From: Delphinapterus leucas
Taxonomy: Eukaryota > Chordata > Mammalia > Artiodactyla > Monodontidae
NCBI RefSeq assembly: GCF_002288925.2
Contig: NW_022097996.1
Location: 9,184,451-9,248,450 of the forward strand
Direction: 5' to 3'
Length of the DNA: 64,000 nt
Both the position numbers and the translations under genes were made by a program. Positions 53,436 through 64,000 of the stretch are shown here, in pieces. The notes below the pieces were generated by a model, which saw only the letters and a program-made list of their open reading frames with translations, did not search any database and was not told the DNA's origin. Position 1 is the stretch's first letter; every line of letters starts with the position of its first letter.

Positions 53436-54830
53436 GCTTTTTTTCTTAAACATAGGTTAATATTTATTTAATTAGTCCTATTGTATTTTCACTCTCCTTT
53501 TAAAACGTATTACATATGTGTATCTTAGGCATTGTTCACATTTCTTCCTTAAGAAATAGCCTGTTACCTTCTATTAGTCTCTTGCTGTTTTGTTTTGTTT
53601 TGTTTTTAAATGTCTTCTTCAGGACTATAACTTTACGTTTATCATATATTGCCAAAACTTTCCAATTTGTTGCTCACTCTTTCCAGTTTTGGTGAGTTCT
53701 TTGGGTATACTTTAGAAATATTCGTTTTCCAAACTACCTGTTTTTATTTTTCCCCTTGAAGAAGCACTTCTGTGCAGAGCTGAGAGTAAGGCTCTGGTGT
53801 AGCACAGACCCCAGCTCCACCTACAGACCTTGCACAAGTTTCTCAGTACTTTTACTATTACTGATGACTTCTTTCTTTGCTTGAGCTCAGCTAAATATTC
53901 ACTCTTATTTTTCTCTAGTTTTTCAGGTTTTTACAGGTAAGCCTTGAATGTGTCTGGTAGTTATATTGGTGAAGGATGGCTACATCGTTCTCTATTTCTA
54001 AGGTGGTTTTGCTCTCCTCCATAGATGGTGCCAAAGTGCGAGACAGTTGCAGCTGCCCTGTTCTGTCCTGGGCTTTGTTCAGCTGCCCCTGAGTCATGCT
54101 GTGGCACTGGCAGGGTTTTATAGCCTCTGGCTTTCTAGTGGGTAGAACAGCTTCCAGATTGAGTCCCAGCTGAAAAACAAAGTCTCCCTCGATGGCATAG
54201 AAAAATGAACTCTATGTTACTTCCTATTACAGAGTCCCGGGCTGCAGCTGCCTTGGGTTTCTTTTTAACCACTTCATGCCCAGTGTCTAGAAGATTAAAA
54301 CCACATGAGGCATCCATGCTAGCCTAAGCCATTTTCTCTGCCCTTCTCTTCCCTCCAGTATCGGGATTTTGATGCACTCTGCCCTCCCACCCCTCACTGC
54401 CACCCGCCTTCATGCTTCCTGCAGAGGTAACACCTCCTAGATCTGAATCTGGGGTAGCTCAGAATGTTCCTTCTCTCTCCCCAGCTAGGCTCAGGCCTCC
54501 ACCCCAGCCACCGGCAGCTGCCACATGTAACAACTTCCCTGAGAAAACAAGATCTCAGTTACCTGCCAGTATCCAAGGAGGAATTTGATGGATATTTTTT
54601 TCTTCCACTGGAACAGCATCATTTTCTTCCAGTAAATTCTAACCTGGAAATGTAAAGTATGTCATCCTCACTTTTTGATTCCTTATCAGGGAAGTACCTT
54701 TCATTGATTGCATATGCTATCAAATTTGGATTAGATGGAATTGTATGTGATAGAAAATAGCAGTAATGAATAGAGGGGGGAGGGTGTCTTTCACAGCAGG
54801 GATTCCTCCCCAGGTATTTTTCTAGGAGAT
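53436..54830. other. No repeat or gene recognised
   Basis: About 1.4 kb. Several frames of 60 codons have no recognisable features. Confidence 0.3.
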
Positions 54831-54833
54831 TTC

Positions 54834-54837
54834 TTTT

Positions 54838-54905
<68 letters not shown>

Positions 54906-55150
54906 TCCTTCCTTCCTTCCTTCCTTCTTCCTTCCTTCCTTCCTTCCTTTCCTTCCTTCCTTCCTTTCTTTCTTCCTTCCTTCCTTTCCTTCCTTTCTTT
55001 CTTTCTTTCCTTCCTTCCTTCCTTTCTTTCATTCCTTTCTTTCTCCCTTTCCTTCTTTCTTTTCTTCCTTCCTTCCTTTCTTTCATTCCTTTCTTTCTCC
55101 CCTTCCTTCCTTCCTTCCGTCCTTCCTTCCTTCCTTCCTTCCTTCCTTTT
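54834..55150. repeat. (TTTC)n/(TTCC)n microsatellite
   Basis: Pure TTTC for about 73 bp, then mixed TTCC and TTTC to 55,150. The minus-strand frames of 155 and 161 codons (Lys/Glu/Arg repeats) are translations of this tract and not genes. Confidence 0.98.
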
Positions 55151-56520
55151 TCCCGCTCTAACTTTATCCAGTATTTCTCCCAGGAGGTTTTGCTGCTTCA
55201 CCAGATGGCCCTCCCCATGAGAAGCCAGTTGCTTCTCCTCAGGCTGGGAGAGCTGGGCAAAATAGTTCACCTCCAACTTACCTCACCCTTTCTCTTGTGG
55301 TTTCAAAAAAATCCCTTTAAATTCTAAATCAGATTTGTTGATGGGCTGTGGAAACCTCTGAGCTGAAGGGAGCAGACTGCTGCAACCATGGGTCTGACGA
55401 ATCTCATGCCTTAGGCAGTGGGTCCCCCAAGCAGTCAATGTATTTGTACCACAGCCTATGAATATTTTATAGATGTCCTTTTGTGCTCACTAATGGGGCC
55501 TGAACTGTACAATCTGCCTGGAATAATACCAAAAGAATACCCTCTCCTGACCTCCATCCCTGAATGATTTATGGAGATGAACTAGGCCCATCAGAGATTT
55601 ATTATGAAGGTTGTTCTTTCCAGACACTTTTCAACAAAGAGGGAAGTAATATGTTCGTACAGATAGTGGACACTCTGGGGGAGTTTAGTGTGGAATCTGT
55701 GTGTTTGGAGAGGACTCTTCGTTCTGGATCTTTAGAGATGAGGAGGAAATTTACCTTTCCTCAATAAAGAGGCCAAAATGCAGTTTGAAAGAACTTCCAT
55801 GCCACCATCCGTGCTTATGTTATTCCTGGAGTTTCTTGTCACTGTAGAATATCAGTCAAAACAATGAACGTAAAGCCCTTCTCATGCCTCCTGTCTCTTC
55901 CACTCTGTGTCTTTTACATTGGAATAGTTCAGTCTCCAAGTATAGATGGGGTCGGCTGTGTGCTTGTCACTTGGAGCAATACCAAAGACAAGAAGACAGC
56001 ATCTCCACTACTGAGTTCTCCACCTAATTGGAGAAGATGAGACCTATACACGTTGCTTACGTCAGCCTGTCACCGACGCTCGTGCGGTACAGAGCTAGAA
56101 GCTTCCAAAAGGGAACGTTGACGTGTGTAGGACGAACGAAGGATGAGTTTATGGAGAAAACGGGGCTCGAGGGGTTAGGTGTTAGTTGGCAGAGGGAGGG
56201 AGGACATCCTAGGGAAGTTAGCAACGCGAGTGAGAGCAACTAGAGCAGAAGTACTGGGTAAGAGAGACTGTCCAGCAGTGAGGGGTGAGTAAGGGGATGC
56301 TGCCTTCTAAAACGAAGTAAAACCCAGGGCTGTAAGGTTAGTATGAAGCGCCCAGTGATCTCAGATCGCTACTTCTGATTTGACTCGTGTTGTGGTCTTT
56401 CCCCCCCCCGTCCGCACTGCCTCCACCACATTGGCCTCAGAGGTAGACTTCTTCCCTTTTAAAGCTCTGTCAAAAGTCCCTTCCTCTGCTTCCCCCTAGC
56501 ATAGGTCAAATACACATACG
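55151..56520. other. Unassigned, locally CpG-rich near 56.05-56.24 kb
   Basis: No repeat family recognised. Around 56,040-56,240 there are roughly 15 CpG in 200 bp, more than in neighbouring unique DNA, but it is short for a CpG island. A C-run lies at 56,401. Confidence 0.35.
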
Positions 56521-56533
56521 TTTAAGAAAAGTT

Positions 56534-56792
56534 TACTAATGGGGGAAGGGTAAATTAGGAATTTGGGATTAACATACACAGTACTATATATAAAATAGAT
56601 AATCAACAAGGACCTACTGTATAGCACAGGGAATCCTACTCAATATTCTGTAATAACCTATATGGGAAAAGAATCTGAAAAAGAATAGATACATGTATAT
56701 GTATAACTGAGCACTTAGCTGTACACCTGAAACTAACACAATATTGTCAATCAACTATACTCCAATATAAAATAAAAATTAAATTAAAAAAA
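56534..56792 (+). mobile_element. L1 3' end, cetartiodactyl type
   Basis: 'gggaagggtaaattaggaatttggg', 'aaggacctactgtatagcac' and an A-rich tail. The perfect 10-bp TSD AAGAAAAGTT is at 56524-56533 and 56793-56802. Confidence 0.9.
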
Positions 56793-56802
56793 AAGAAAAG
56801 TT

Positions 56803-57598
56803 GAGCACAAAGAGAGAAAAAAAAGGAAACTAATGTATAAATAATCGTGTTTACGAGGTACACCTCGCTCTCTGGGGCTCATAAACCCTACTGCATTCCA
56901 AATGAGATCCCAGGGAAAGAGGGGTGCACCCTACCTAGTACACTTCAGGGGACATCTTTAACCTCCAGCACCCAAGTGGACTCTTTGAATCATCGAAATC
57001 TCTCAAAAATCCAAGTCAATTCCATTCAGCCTCCTGAGCCCCACAGTTGTGGCCTTTTACCTTTCAGGAGAAACCCAATTCTATGACCACAAAATGCATG
57101 GCCCCATGCACAGGATGGAGGGATACTTTCTGCCAGAGGTATCTTTTGGGGAGGGGTCATGCAGAAGCTTTGAAAGCCAGAACTGTAGAAGGCTTAGGAT
57201 AGGATGGTGGCAATGCGAATAGAACAAACAGGTACAAGAGACATGGATTTTGACAGCAAGGAACCCATATAAGCTTTTTGCACTTTAGGCTCCGGCAGCT
57301 ACTCTTCGATGAATACTAGTGTTTCTTTCCGTTGTCCCCTTTCTTTCGTGCCTAGTTCTTCTACTGCTTAGCTGCCGCTCCATCTATTGGCTGTTCTTTT
57401 CCCCCCAGCTTTGGAATTGGGTGGAGTACCCTTAGCTTTGCCTTCCCTGTGATCTCCCAAGCCAGGTCTACTGAGCCTTCTCTTTTCCCAGTGCACCATC
57501 CTTAAAGGGGGTTCCCACACTATTCTGAGAAACAAAGAGGCAGCAAAACAACTTGAAGAAGTTACAAAATTTCCAGAAATCTAACCAAACTTCTTAGC
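56803..57598. other. No feature recognised
   Basis: No repeat or exon recognised. Confidence 0.3.
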
Positions 57599-57599
57599 C

Positions 57600-57690
57600 C
57601 TTAAGGACAGTCACCACCTTTTTTGGATCTTTGTATCCCAAGCACCTAATGCCGTAATGCCAAGCACAAGGTGGGGAAGTTTGTTGATTA
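57600..57690 (+). repeat. L2 3' end fragment
   Basis: 'cttaaggacagtcacc', 'ttgtatcccaagcaccta' and 'ccaagcacaaggtgg' fit a diverged L2 3' end. Confidence 0.45.
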
Positions 57691-57722
57691 AAATAATAAA
57701 TTAATTAAAACAAGGAGAACAG

Positions 57723-57850
57723 GGACCTCCCTGGTGGTCCAGTGGTTAAGACTCCACCCTTCCACTGCAGGGGGTATGGTTCGATCCCTTGTCAGGGAAC
57801 TAGGATCCCTCATGTTGTGCAGTGTGGCCAAAAAAAAAAAAAAAATCCCC
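57723..57850 (+). mobile_element. CHR SINE, short form
   Basis: Head 'ggacctccctggtggtcc', A tail. The perfect 12-bp TSD CAAGGAGAACAG is at 57711-57722 and 57851-57862. Confidence 0.95.
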
Positions 57851-57862
57851 CAAGGAGAACAG

Positions 57863-58300
57863 AGTGATGTCATAGAAAGTAAGACCATCAGGAAGGGGTT
57901 GGTCGATAACACCAAATACCACAGAGAAATCAAGTAAAATGAGGACCGAAAGGCACCCTACTGGATTTGCAAATCGAGGACCAATGATACACCTGGCCAG
58001 CCTGGTTTTATTCGAGGGGTGAAGGTGGTGAAAGCATGATTGAATTAATAGTCGGTTAACTAATGACAGGTGAGGAAGGGAAGGCAGTGAGTGTAAATTA
58101 TCTGGGGAAGCTTGGCTATGGAAGAGGCAGAGAGAGAGGTAACTAGAGGTGGACTAAGTGTTGAGGGGAAGTGGTAAAGATGGTAAAGGCCCTGGAGGAA
58201 TGGGGGAGGGCACTGAGGGCCACGCTGAGACTAAAGAGCACAGATCTGTGAGGGCACCAAGGTGCACGGGTGTGTGACTTCCTCCAGCAGGGTTCCTGGG
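57863..58300. other. No feature recognised
   Basis: No repeat or exon recognised. Confidence 0.3.
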
Positions 58301-58311
58301 CCCAGTTCCAA

Positions 58312-58312
58312 C

Positions 58313-58345
<33 letters not shown>

Positions 58346-58347
58346 TA
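58312..58347. repeat. (GT)n microsatellite
   Basis: About 14 GT units, then 'gtatgtgtgt'. Confidence 0.95.
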
Positions 58348-58529
58348 GGCTTCCCCACACCAACAAGCGATTCTTGGACACCAACAGGGTGACAGGAAAT
58401 TCCACTCAATTCTGACACTACCTACCTGGACATAGAATCAGATTCCACAGGTAAAGGGCTCAGGCCCACAAGACCGCCCTCCACCTTAGACGCCAGTCCC
58501 AAGCCCACGTTCTCACGTGTGCTCCTGAC

Positions 58530-59215
58530 CGACTGGCTATGAATTAGCAGTTCCAATGACCCACTCTAACTCAGGATGCTAACTGCAAGTCCAGGTTGTT
58601 ACCTGTACTTCTGACCATCAGGCTGTAAGTTGGAGGTTCCCATGACTCTCTCCTCGGGTTCAATTAATTTGCTAGAATGACTCACAAAACTTAGGAAAAC
58701 ACATTTCACTAGATTTGTTATAAAAAGATATTAAAGGATAGGAATCAACAGCCAGATGAAGAGATACATAGGGCTAGGTCCCAAACAAAGGAGGTTCTGT
58801 CCTCGTGAAGGTTGGGGCCCAGAGCCCACATGGAAAATGGTTCCGGTGGAAACTCCAAGAAAGGGCCCCAGCGCTGTCCTTTTAGGGGTTTTATGGAGGC
58901 TTTATTACATACACATGATTGACTAAATCATTGGCCAATGGTGTTGATTTCAACTCCAACCTGGCTCCCCTCCCTGGAGGTCTAATCACAGGTTGGTCCC
59001 ATTGGCAATCAACCCCCAGCCTTAGGTGTTTTCCAAAAGACACATCATTAACACAACAAGAGACACCTTGATCACTCTCAACCCTTAGGAAATTCCAAGG
59101 GCTTGGGGAGCTATGAGCCATCAGAGCAACTGTGAATGAAGATCAAATACATATGAGACATAGATTTTGGTCCTCTGAATTATCAAATATGTATTTCTTG
59201 TAAATCACAACATGG
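58530..59215. repeat. ERVL-type LTR (MER21-like)
   Basis: 'aacagccagatgaagagatacatagggc', 'ttttatggaggctttattacatacacatgattgac' and 'aaattccaagggcttggggagc' match an old ERVL LTR as I recall it. Orientation and family are unsure. No internal retroviral genes. Confidence 0.5.
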
Positions 59216-59640
59216 CACTGACCAAGTATGGGGGAACGAGGGAAGGAAAATGACTTAAGTTTAGGAACTCACGGGCCCTGAGTGGTGGTGATGACATGGG
59301 CAAGAGGAAGGTTTAAGCTACAGATGTAAGAAAATGAGCCCCTGAAGGAGCTTGAGTGTGAGGAAAGGGGTAAGTTGAGGAACTGGAGGCTTAAAAACAG
59401 TGCATTGGTACCTGGCAGTAGGGGAGTGCGTCAGGTTGGATGAGACTGAGGCTGTGGATGAGTTACTGAGTTTCATAGGTGGAGCCATCTTAGATCATGG
59501 CAAGATCCAGGTGTGGCCCTGCCAGTCCGTGGCTGATGAAGTGTCAGAAGAGGCTGAGGGACCCAGCAGGGCACCAGAGGCTACATGAAGCAGGGTGGGG
59601 TGGTGGCAAAGGTCTGAAGGCCTGGGCAAGAGCACACAGC
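59216..59640. other. No feature recognised
   Basis: No repeat or exon recognised. Confidence 0.3.
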
Positions 59641-59689
59641 AGGGACCCACAATTTGCATTTAGGAACCTCTTACTCAGGCTAGCGTACA

Positions 59690-59842
59690 AGTTAACTTGC
59701 CCCATTTAGTCTCAGTTGCCCATCTGTCAAAGGCTGTAATAATATCGCCAAGCTTCATGGGATTGTTGTGAAAATTAAATGAGATCGTGTATGGGGGGTG
59801 CTGAGCACAATGCCTGGCCCATAATAAGCACTTGATAAATAA
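59690..59842 (+). repeat. MIR
   Basis: 'agtctcagttgcccatctgtc', 'gggattgttgtgaaaattaaatgag' and 'gcctggcccataataagcacttg'. Confidence 0.75.
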
Positions 59843-59959
59843 CACCTATAAAATAAAGGCCACTCTGGAGACTGACATCCACTAGGAATTCACAACATAG
59901 GAAAGAGAACACTAACATGAAAAATACATAAGAGGACCATAGGGATGGCCTTCTTTGTG

Positions 59960-60065
59960 GAAACAGCCTAGATTTTCAGAATCAAATTTGTGTTTGCATT
60001 CCAACCCTGAAGCTCACTAGCTCTGTGTAGATTGGAGGCAAGTAACTTCACCTGTCTGTGGTTAA
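59960..60065 (+). repeat. MIR fragment
   Basis: 'tttgcattccaaccctg' through 'gcaagtaacttcacctgtctg'. Confidence 0.6.
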
Positions 60066-60089
60066 TCATGGTGATGGGTTGTTAATATC

Positions 60090-60160
60090 TTCCCTCACAT
60101 GTATTAAGTGCCTGCCTAGTGAGTACCAGAGATTATACTGGGTGTTGGAGATAAAGAGAC
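60090..60160 (-). repeat. L2 fragment, antisense
   Basis: 'tgtattaagtgcctgcctagtgagtaccagag' pattern. Confidence 0.45.
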
Positions 60161-60494
60161 TTGAAAAAGACACTCTCCTGCGCTCACAGTATAGCTGGGG
60201 AGCCAGAAAGAGACAACTGGGAAAACTTAGACCTCTGGCAAAGCTAAGCCTGAGGCACGCAGGTAAATCCTTAATTACGCCGGAGAGATGTCTTTTGCCC
60301 TGATGCAGTGATTAGCTCATTCCCTCCCTTTTTTTAAAAATATAGAACTTAGTGTACAGTCCCCACTTTTTTTTTTTTTTACAATAATAGGGTTTTAGAA
60401 ACTATTCTGGAAAGTAGAATAGCGGAGAATTAGATGTTTTCAAATTCCTATGGGCTGAACAGTCTGTATGGAGACACTTCCCGTCATGAAGGAT

Positions 60495-60682
60495 TGTAGA
60501 GAGTGGGGTCAGAGCACAACCGTGGCACCTTCAGTAGGTTTGTCAGGTCCAGTTTCCCCATCTGTAAGGTGAGGAGAGTAACGGTCACTGCTTCATAGAG
60601 TTAGTTGTGAGGATTCGGTGAGTTAACACACATAAAATGCTTAGGAGAGCGTCTGGTACATAGTGATTATTCTATTAAGTGA
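60495..60682 (+). repeat. MIR
   Basis: 'ccagtttccccatctgtaaggtgagg' and 'gttgtgaggattcggtgagttaac'. Confidence 0.75.
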
Positions 60683-60689
60683 TGATATT

Positions 60690-62110
60690 ATAAGGCAAAA
60701 TGTCTTCCTCAGCCTCTGCAGGGATCATCAGAAATTGTGGGTCAAAGCAACAAAGAAGTAAACTAGAAATTGGTTTTAGAACGAGTAGATCTGCAAAGGG
60801 TCAGGGCAAAATAAAGGAGGACCTTCTTGTCAACACAGCTAAAATTCAACAGTCTTGACTGCAGTATCTACACCGTAAATATTGGTGGATTTCTCAAGTC
60901 CTTGCTTTGCAAGACAATGGTCCAAGGGAGTGCCTTATTTACTAGTTCTTTTTCTCTTTTTCCTCTAATAGTTCAAAAGAGAGAAACCCTGACTTTCCCT
61001 CTCTTCTGTTGGAGTCCGAACCAGCACTCCCAGCCAGGTGACAGGGCAGCTCTCCAGTTACCTGGTGTGAAAGTCCCCAGGCTCCTGGGCTGCAGGTTAA
61101 AACTCGCCTCTCAGTCCTTTCTCTCACTATATTAGCGAGATTTTCCCCGGGAGGATAAAGCCATTCCTAGGCTCTGGCTCTTTCCTCTAAGAATCCTCTC
61201 TCCTCACCTTTATTGCAGAAGTCAAAAGGGGGAGATTAGTGTGAATAAGAGGTCAAAGGGAGAGTAGCCCACAGGGGTGTTCCCCTACGGTCCCTTGGGA
61301 AGCTCCTGTCATTTTCTTCCAGTCAAATGTTTCCAGGACCACTTAAATGGTTTTGAAACTTTAGAGAAAGTCCTCACCTCTTCCCTATTGTATCACCCCC
61401 ACCTCTCCGACTCCTAAGGGGCTTTCTCCTCTCGGAAATTTGAGCTTAAATGGAAATAGTATTCACGTAGAAACTGGTAGCCTTCTCTTTTTCTGCCTGC
61501 CTTGTTTCTGTTAAGCTAGATTCAAGCTGTCATGAGAACAGGCCTTTTAAAAAGAAAATTTACCAGGTTCTAAAAGAGATATAAAGCGAACAGTGGATGC
61601 CCAGGAACCTTGGCACGTTGCAAACCCTTATTTGTTATAACCTGCATGTGGTGAGATGGTTAATAGGAAATCCATTTAAGCCTAGAATACCCAACTCTGG
61701 TAAACAGTCCAAGGGCCATGACAAAAGTTTTTTCAATGCTAAATAAGAGCAAAAGGGTAGGAGTGAGGGTTTTCATCCAGCAAATGATTTCAATATAAAA
61801 ATATATTTTTTGTGACCTGGCTTTTATTTTTTTTAAAGGATGACAGTGATAGTAGACAGCAATTTGTTGTATCCATTAGCTTTTAAAGAATTTACTTGGT
61901 AAAATTAAAAAGCTGACAATGCTAAATTGGTCCCCCTTATTTTGTTCACTTTATTGCACTGTGAAAATCAAAAGATTTACTGTCTGAAACCTACTGCTTC
62001 TCCAGCTGAGAAGGCCCCCTTGAAATCTCAGATGAGGTGCGGCTAAAAAAGAAATTCCCTTCCTGTAAGGAGGGCCTTCTGGGTTTGCATTTTCTATTTT
62101 TAACCTTTTT
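60690..62110. other. No repeat or gene recognised
   Basis: About 1.4 kb of unique-looking DNA with no convincing frames. Confidence 0.3.
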
Positions 62111-62234
62111 TTCCTACTTATTTTTTAATTGAGGTATAATTGACATATTAGTTTCAGGTGTACAACATAATGATATGATGTTTTACCTTTTTTTAGTTGT
62201 GGCAAAATATACACAACATAAATGTACCATTTTA

Positions 62235-62555
62235 GGGCTTCCCGGGTGGCGCAGTGGTTGGGAGTCTGCCTGCCAATGCAGGAGACACGGGTTTGAGCCC
62301 TGGTCCGGGAAGATCCCACGTGCCGCAGAGCAACTAAGCCCGTGAGCCACAACTACCGAGCCTGCGCTCTAGAGCCCGCGAGCCACAACTACTGAAGCCT
62401 GCGTGCTTAGAGCCCGTGCTCGGCAACAAGAGAGGTCACCGCAATGAGAGGCCCATGCACCGCAACGAACAGTAGCCCCCGCTCACTACAACTAGAGAAA
62501 GCCCGTGTGCAGCAACAAAGACCCAATGCAGCCAAAAATAAATAAATCCATATTT
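62235..62555 (+). mobile_element. CHR SINE, long form
   Basis: Head 'gggcttcccgggtggcgcag', B-box 'gggtttgagccc', ending in an (AAAT)n tail. TSD core GTACCATTTTA at 62224-62234. The right copy is at 62784-62794, beyond a second SINE. Confidence 0.92.
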
Positions 62556-62566
62556 TAAAAGGTACC

Positions 62567-62777
62567 TTTTTTTTCTTTTTTTTGTGCGGAATGCGGGCCT
62601 CTCACTGTTGTGGCCTCTCCCGCTGCGGAGCACAGGCTCCGGATGCGCAGGCTCAGCGGCCATGGCTCACGGGCCCAGCCGCTCCGCGGCATGTGGGATC
62701 TTCCCGGACCGGGGCACGAACCCGTGTCCGCTGCATCGGCAGGCGGACTCTCAACCACTGCACCACCAGGGAAGCCC
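62567..62777 (-). mobile_element. Young CHR SINE, antisense, at the edge of the previous SINE
   Basis: 'gtgcggaatgcgggcc' to 'accaccagggaagccc'. The perfect 11-bp TSD TAAAAGGTACC is at 62556-62566 and 62778-62788. Confidence 0.95.
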
Positions 62778-63055
62778 TAAAAGGTACCATTTTAACCATT
62801 TGCAGGTGTGCAGTTCAGTGGCATAAAGTACATTCACATTGTTGTGCAACTATCACTACCATCCATCACCAGAACTTTTCTAATCTTCCCAAACAGAAAC
62901 TCTGTATTCATTAAACACTAACTCCCTATTCCCCTTCTTCCCAGCCCCTGGCAACCATCATTCTACCTTCTGTCTCTGAATTTCACTATTCTAGGTACCT
63001 CATATAAGTGCAATCATACAGGGCTTGCTTTTTTTGTGTCTGGCTCATTTCATGT

Positions 63056-63235
63056 CGTGTTAATTTCTGCTGTACAGCAAAGTGATTCAGTTATACATAT
63101 ATACATACGTATATATATATGTGTATATATATGTACACATACATATATACACATTCTTTTTTATATTCTTTTCCATTATGGTTTACCTCAGGATATTGAC
63201 TATAGTTCCCTGTGCTGTATAGTCTCTTAAATGTG
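63056..63235 (-). repeat. L1 3' UTR fragment, antisense, with TA-rich tract
   Basis: 'ctgctgtacagcaaagtgattcag' to 'ttccctgtgctgtatag'. Includes an alternating TA/TG tract at 63,094-63,155. Confidence 0.75.
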
Positions 63236-63489
63236 TTTTAAACCTGTTGGACAACTCTGCTTGTATTGAAGCTCTTTCAACAATAGGATGGTTGGTAAAA
63301 GGGCAAGTCTTGCCAGCTTTCTGTATTTACTCATCTGTAAAATTGTTCTGAGTTCTGTTCTGTCATTTAAACATATCGAAGAGGAACTGCCTCTTATAAA
63401 GGTGGCCACTGCTACTCATTTCCTATTGATATTCCCAATATGTAATGTAGGCCCAGCATTGCATGTAAAAATCTCCCAGTTTTCATGCA

Positions 63490-63565
63490 TTGGCCAATAA
63501 CGTTGGGCCAAATAGAACATGTTTGCAGGTCAGATCTTGCCCACAGGCCACCAGTTAGCATTTCT
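63490..63565. repeat. Possible hAT-type fragment
   Basis: 'gggccaaatagaacatgtttgc' and 'cttgcccacaggccaccag' recall the end of a small hAT element. Weak. Confidence 0.35.
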
Positions 63566-63609
63566 GCTAGGGCTTAACAAAAAGCACATTTTAGTGTGGC
63601 TTCACTGAG

Positions 63610-63690
63610 TCATTGATTCATTCATGCAATAAATGTTTACTGGGTCTCTACTACAGGCTAGGCTACACATGTAAGATATGGTTTTAAAAA
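63610..63690 (-). repeat. L2 3' end, antisense
   Basis: 'cattgattcattcatgcaataaatgtttactggg' is the L2 complement terminus. Confidence 0.55.
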
Positions 63691-63764
63691 TACAAAATAG
63701 GAGAGACATAAATAGTTGCAGCATAAATGCTATAACAGAGCAAAAATAATGACTTTTATCGCGC

Positions 63765-63960
63765 ACTTATGTGCCTGGGAGTTTTAAGAGGTTTACCTAC
63801 ATTAACTCACTAAACCTCACAACGATCCCATAAAGTAGGTATTTCATTTACATATGAAAAGACAAGCATACAGTGGTCAAACCACTTGCCTTGGTCACAC
63901 AGTTGGAAAGTGCTAAGGGCGCGTTTGAACCCAGATTGATGCCAGAGCCCAAGGTCTTGA
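63765..63960 (-). repeat. MIR, antisense
   Basis: 'ttaactcactaaacctcacaacgatcc', 'cttggtcacacagttggaaagtgc' and 'gtttgaacccag' are MIR complement blocks. Confidence 0.8.
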
Positions 63961-64000
63961 CTGGAAGGGGGGCAGGGGGTGGGTTGGTATAGGGTAACCT

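Larger units (their letters stand above)
62118..63055 (-). repeat. L1M 3' end, antisense, with two SINEs
   Basis: 'attgaggtataattgacatattag' and 'tttcaggtgtacaacataatg', then after the SINEs 'gtgcagttcagtggcataaag' and 'cccctggcaaccatcattctacc', all antisense L1 3' text. Confidence 0.7.

Noticed and set aside
54619..55276. Two minus-strand frames of 155 and 161 codons rich in Lys, Glu and Arg
   Set aside because: They are translations of the TTTC/TTCC microsatellite, with no other protein features.

Overview
The window reads as repeat-dense nuclear DNA from a mammal, most likely a cetacean and probably a toothed whale. The main evidence is about 30 copies of tRNA-derived CHR-type SINEs (found in whales, hippos and ruminants). 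Eleven are near-identical 'young' copies of a form I associate with cetaceans. L1 3' ends are of the cetartiodactyl type, and no BovB or Bov-A repeats were seen. I found no bacterial-style gene, no CRISPR, no rRNA and no functional tRNA gene. Nearly all open frames are pieces of L1, antisense SINE or simple repeat.

Layout. Bases 1-20,340 are a stack of antisense L1 remnants. One old antisense L1 can be followed in pieces from about 5.7 to 20.3 kb. It was later hit by a full-length sense L1 (8,648-15,191, with a 15-bp target-site duplication (TSD), a dead ORF1, a dead ORF2 and a 400-N assembly gap inside the reverse transcriptase). It also took a second antisense L1, a MaLR-like LTR, a Tigger1-type DNA transposon and several SINEs. 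Bases 20.3-29 kb hold older repeats (L2, MIR, MaLR-like LTR, hAT-Charlie/MER5), three long SINEs and a sense L1 fragment that split a hAT element. Bases 27-63 kb carry all eleven young SINEs, many inside older repeats: a Tigger-like palindromic element (34.3-35.3 kb), another Tigger-like element (44.1-44.6 kb), L1 3' ends, MLT1-type, ERV1-like and ERVL-like LTRs, a mariner remnant (29.0 kb), a decayed hAT transposase end (52.9-53.3 kb) and a large TTTC/TTCC microsatellite (54.8-55.15 kb).

Genes. No protein-coding gene is established. The only non-repeat open frame that looks even slightly gene-like is on the minus strand at 24,295-24,594. It has a Met, a predicted signal-anchor, and possible splice signals on both sides. 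I do not recognise it and give it low confidence. The window is best read as intergenic or intronic DNA whose history can be ordered from TSDs and nesting.

Limits. Repeat family names come from recognising consensus-like motifs, without a library search. Element edges without a stated TSD are good to roughly 10-50 bp. I did not find a convincing undescribed biological system. The most unusual items are single retrotransposition events: a SINE with an apparent 3' transduction, a SINE with a 142-bp internal tandem duplication, an L1 copy with a large internal deletion but an intact 16-bp TSD, and nested SINE pairs.
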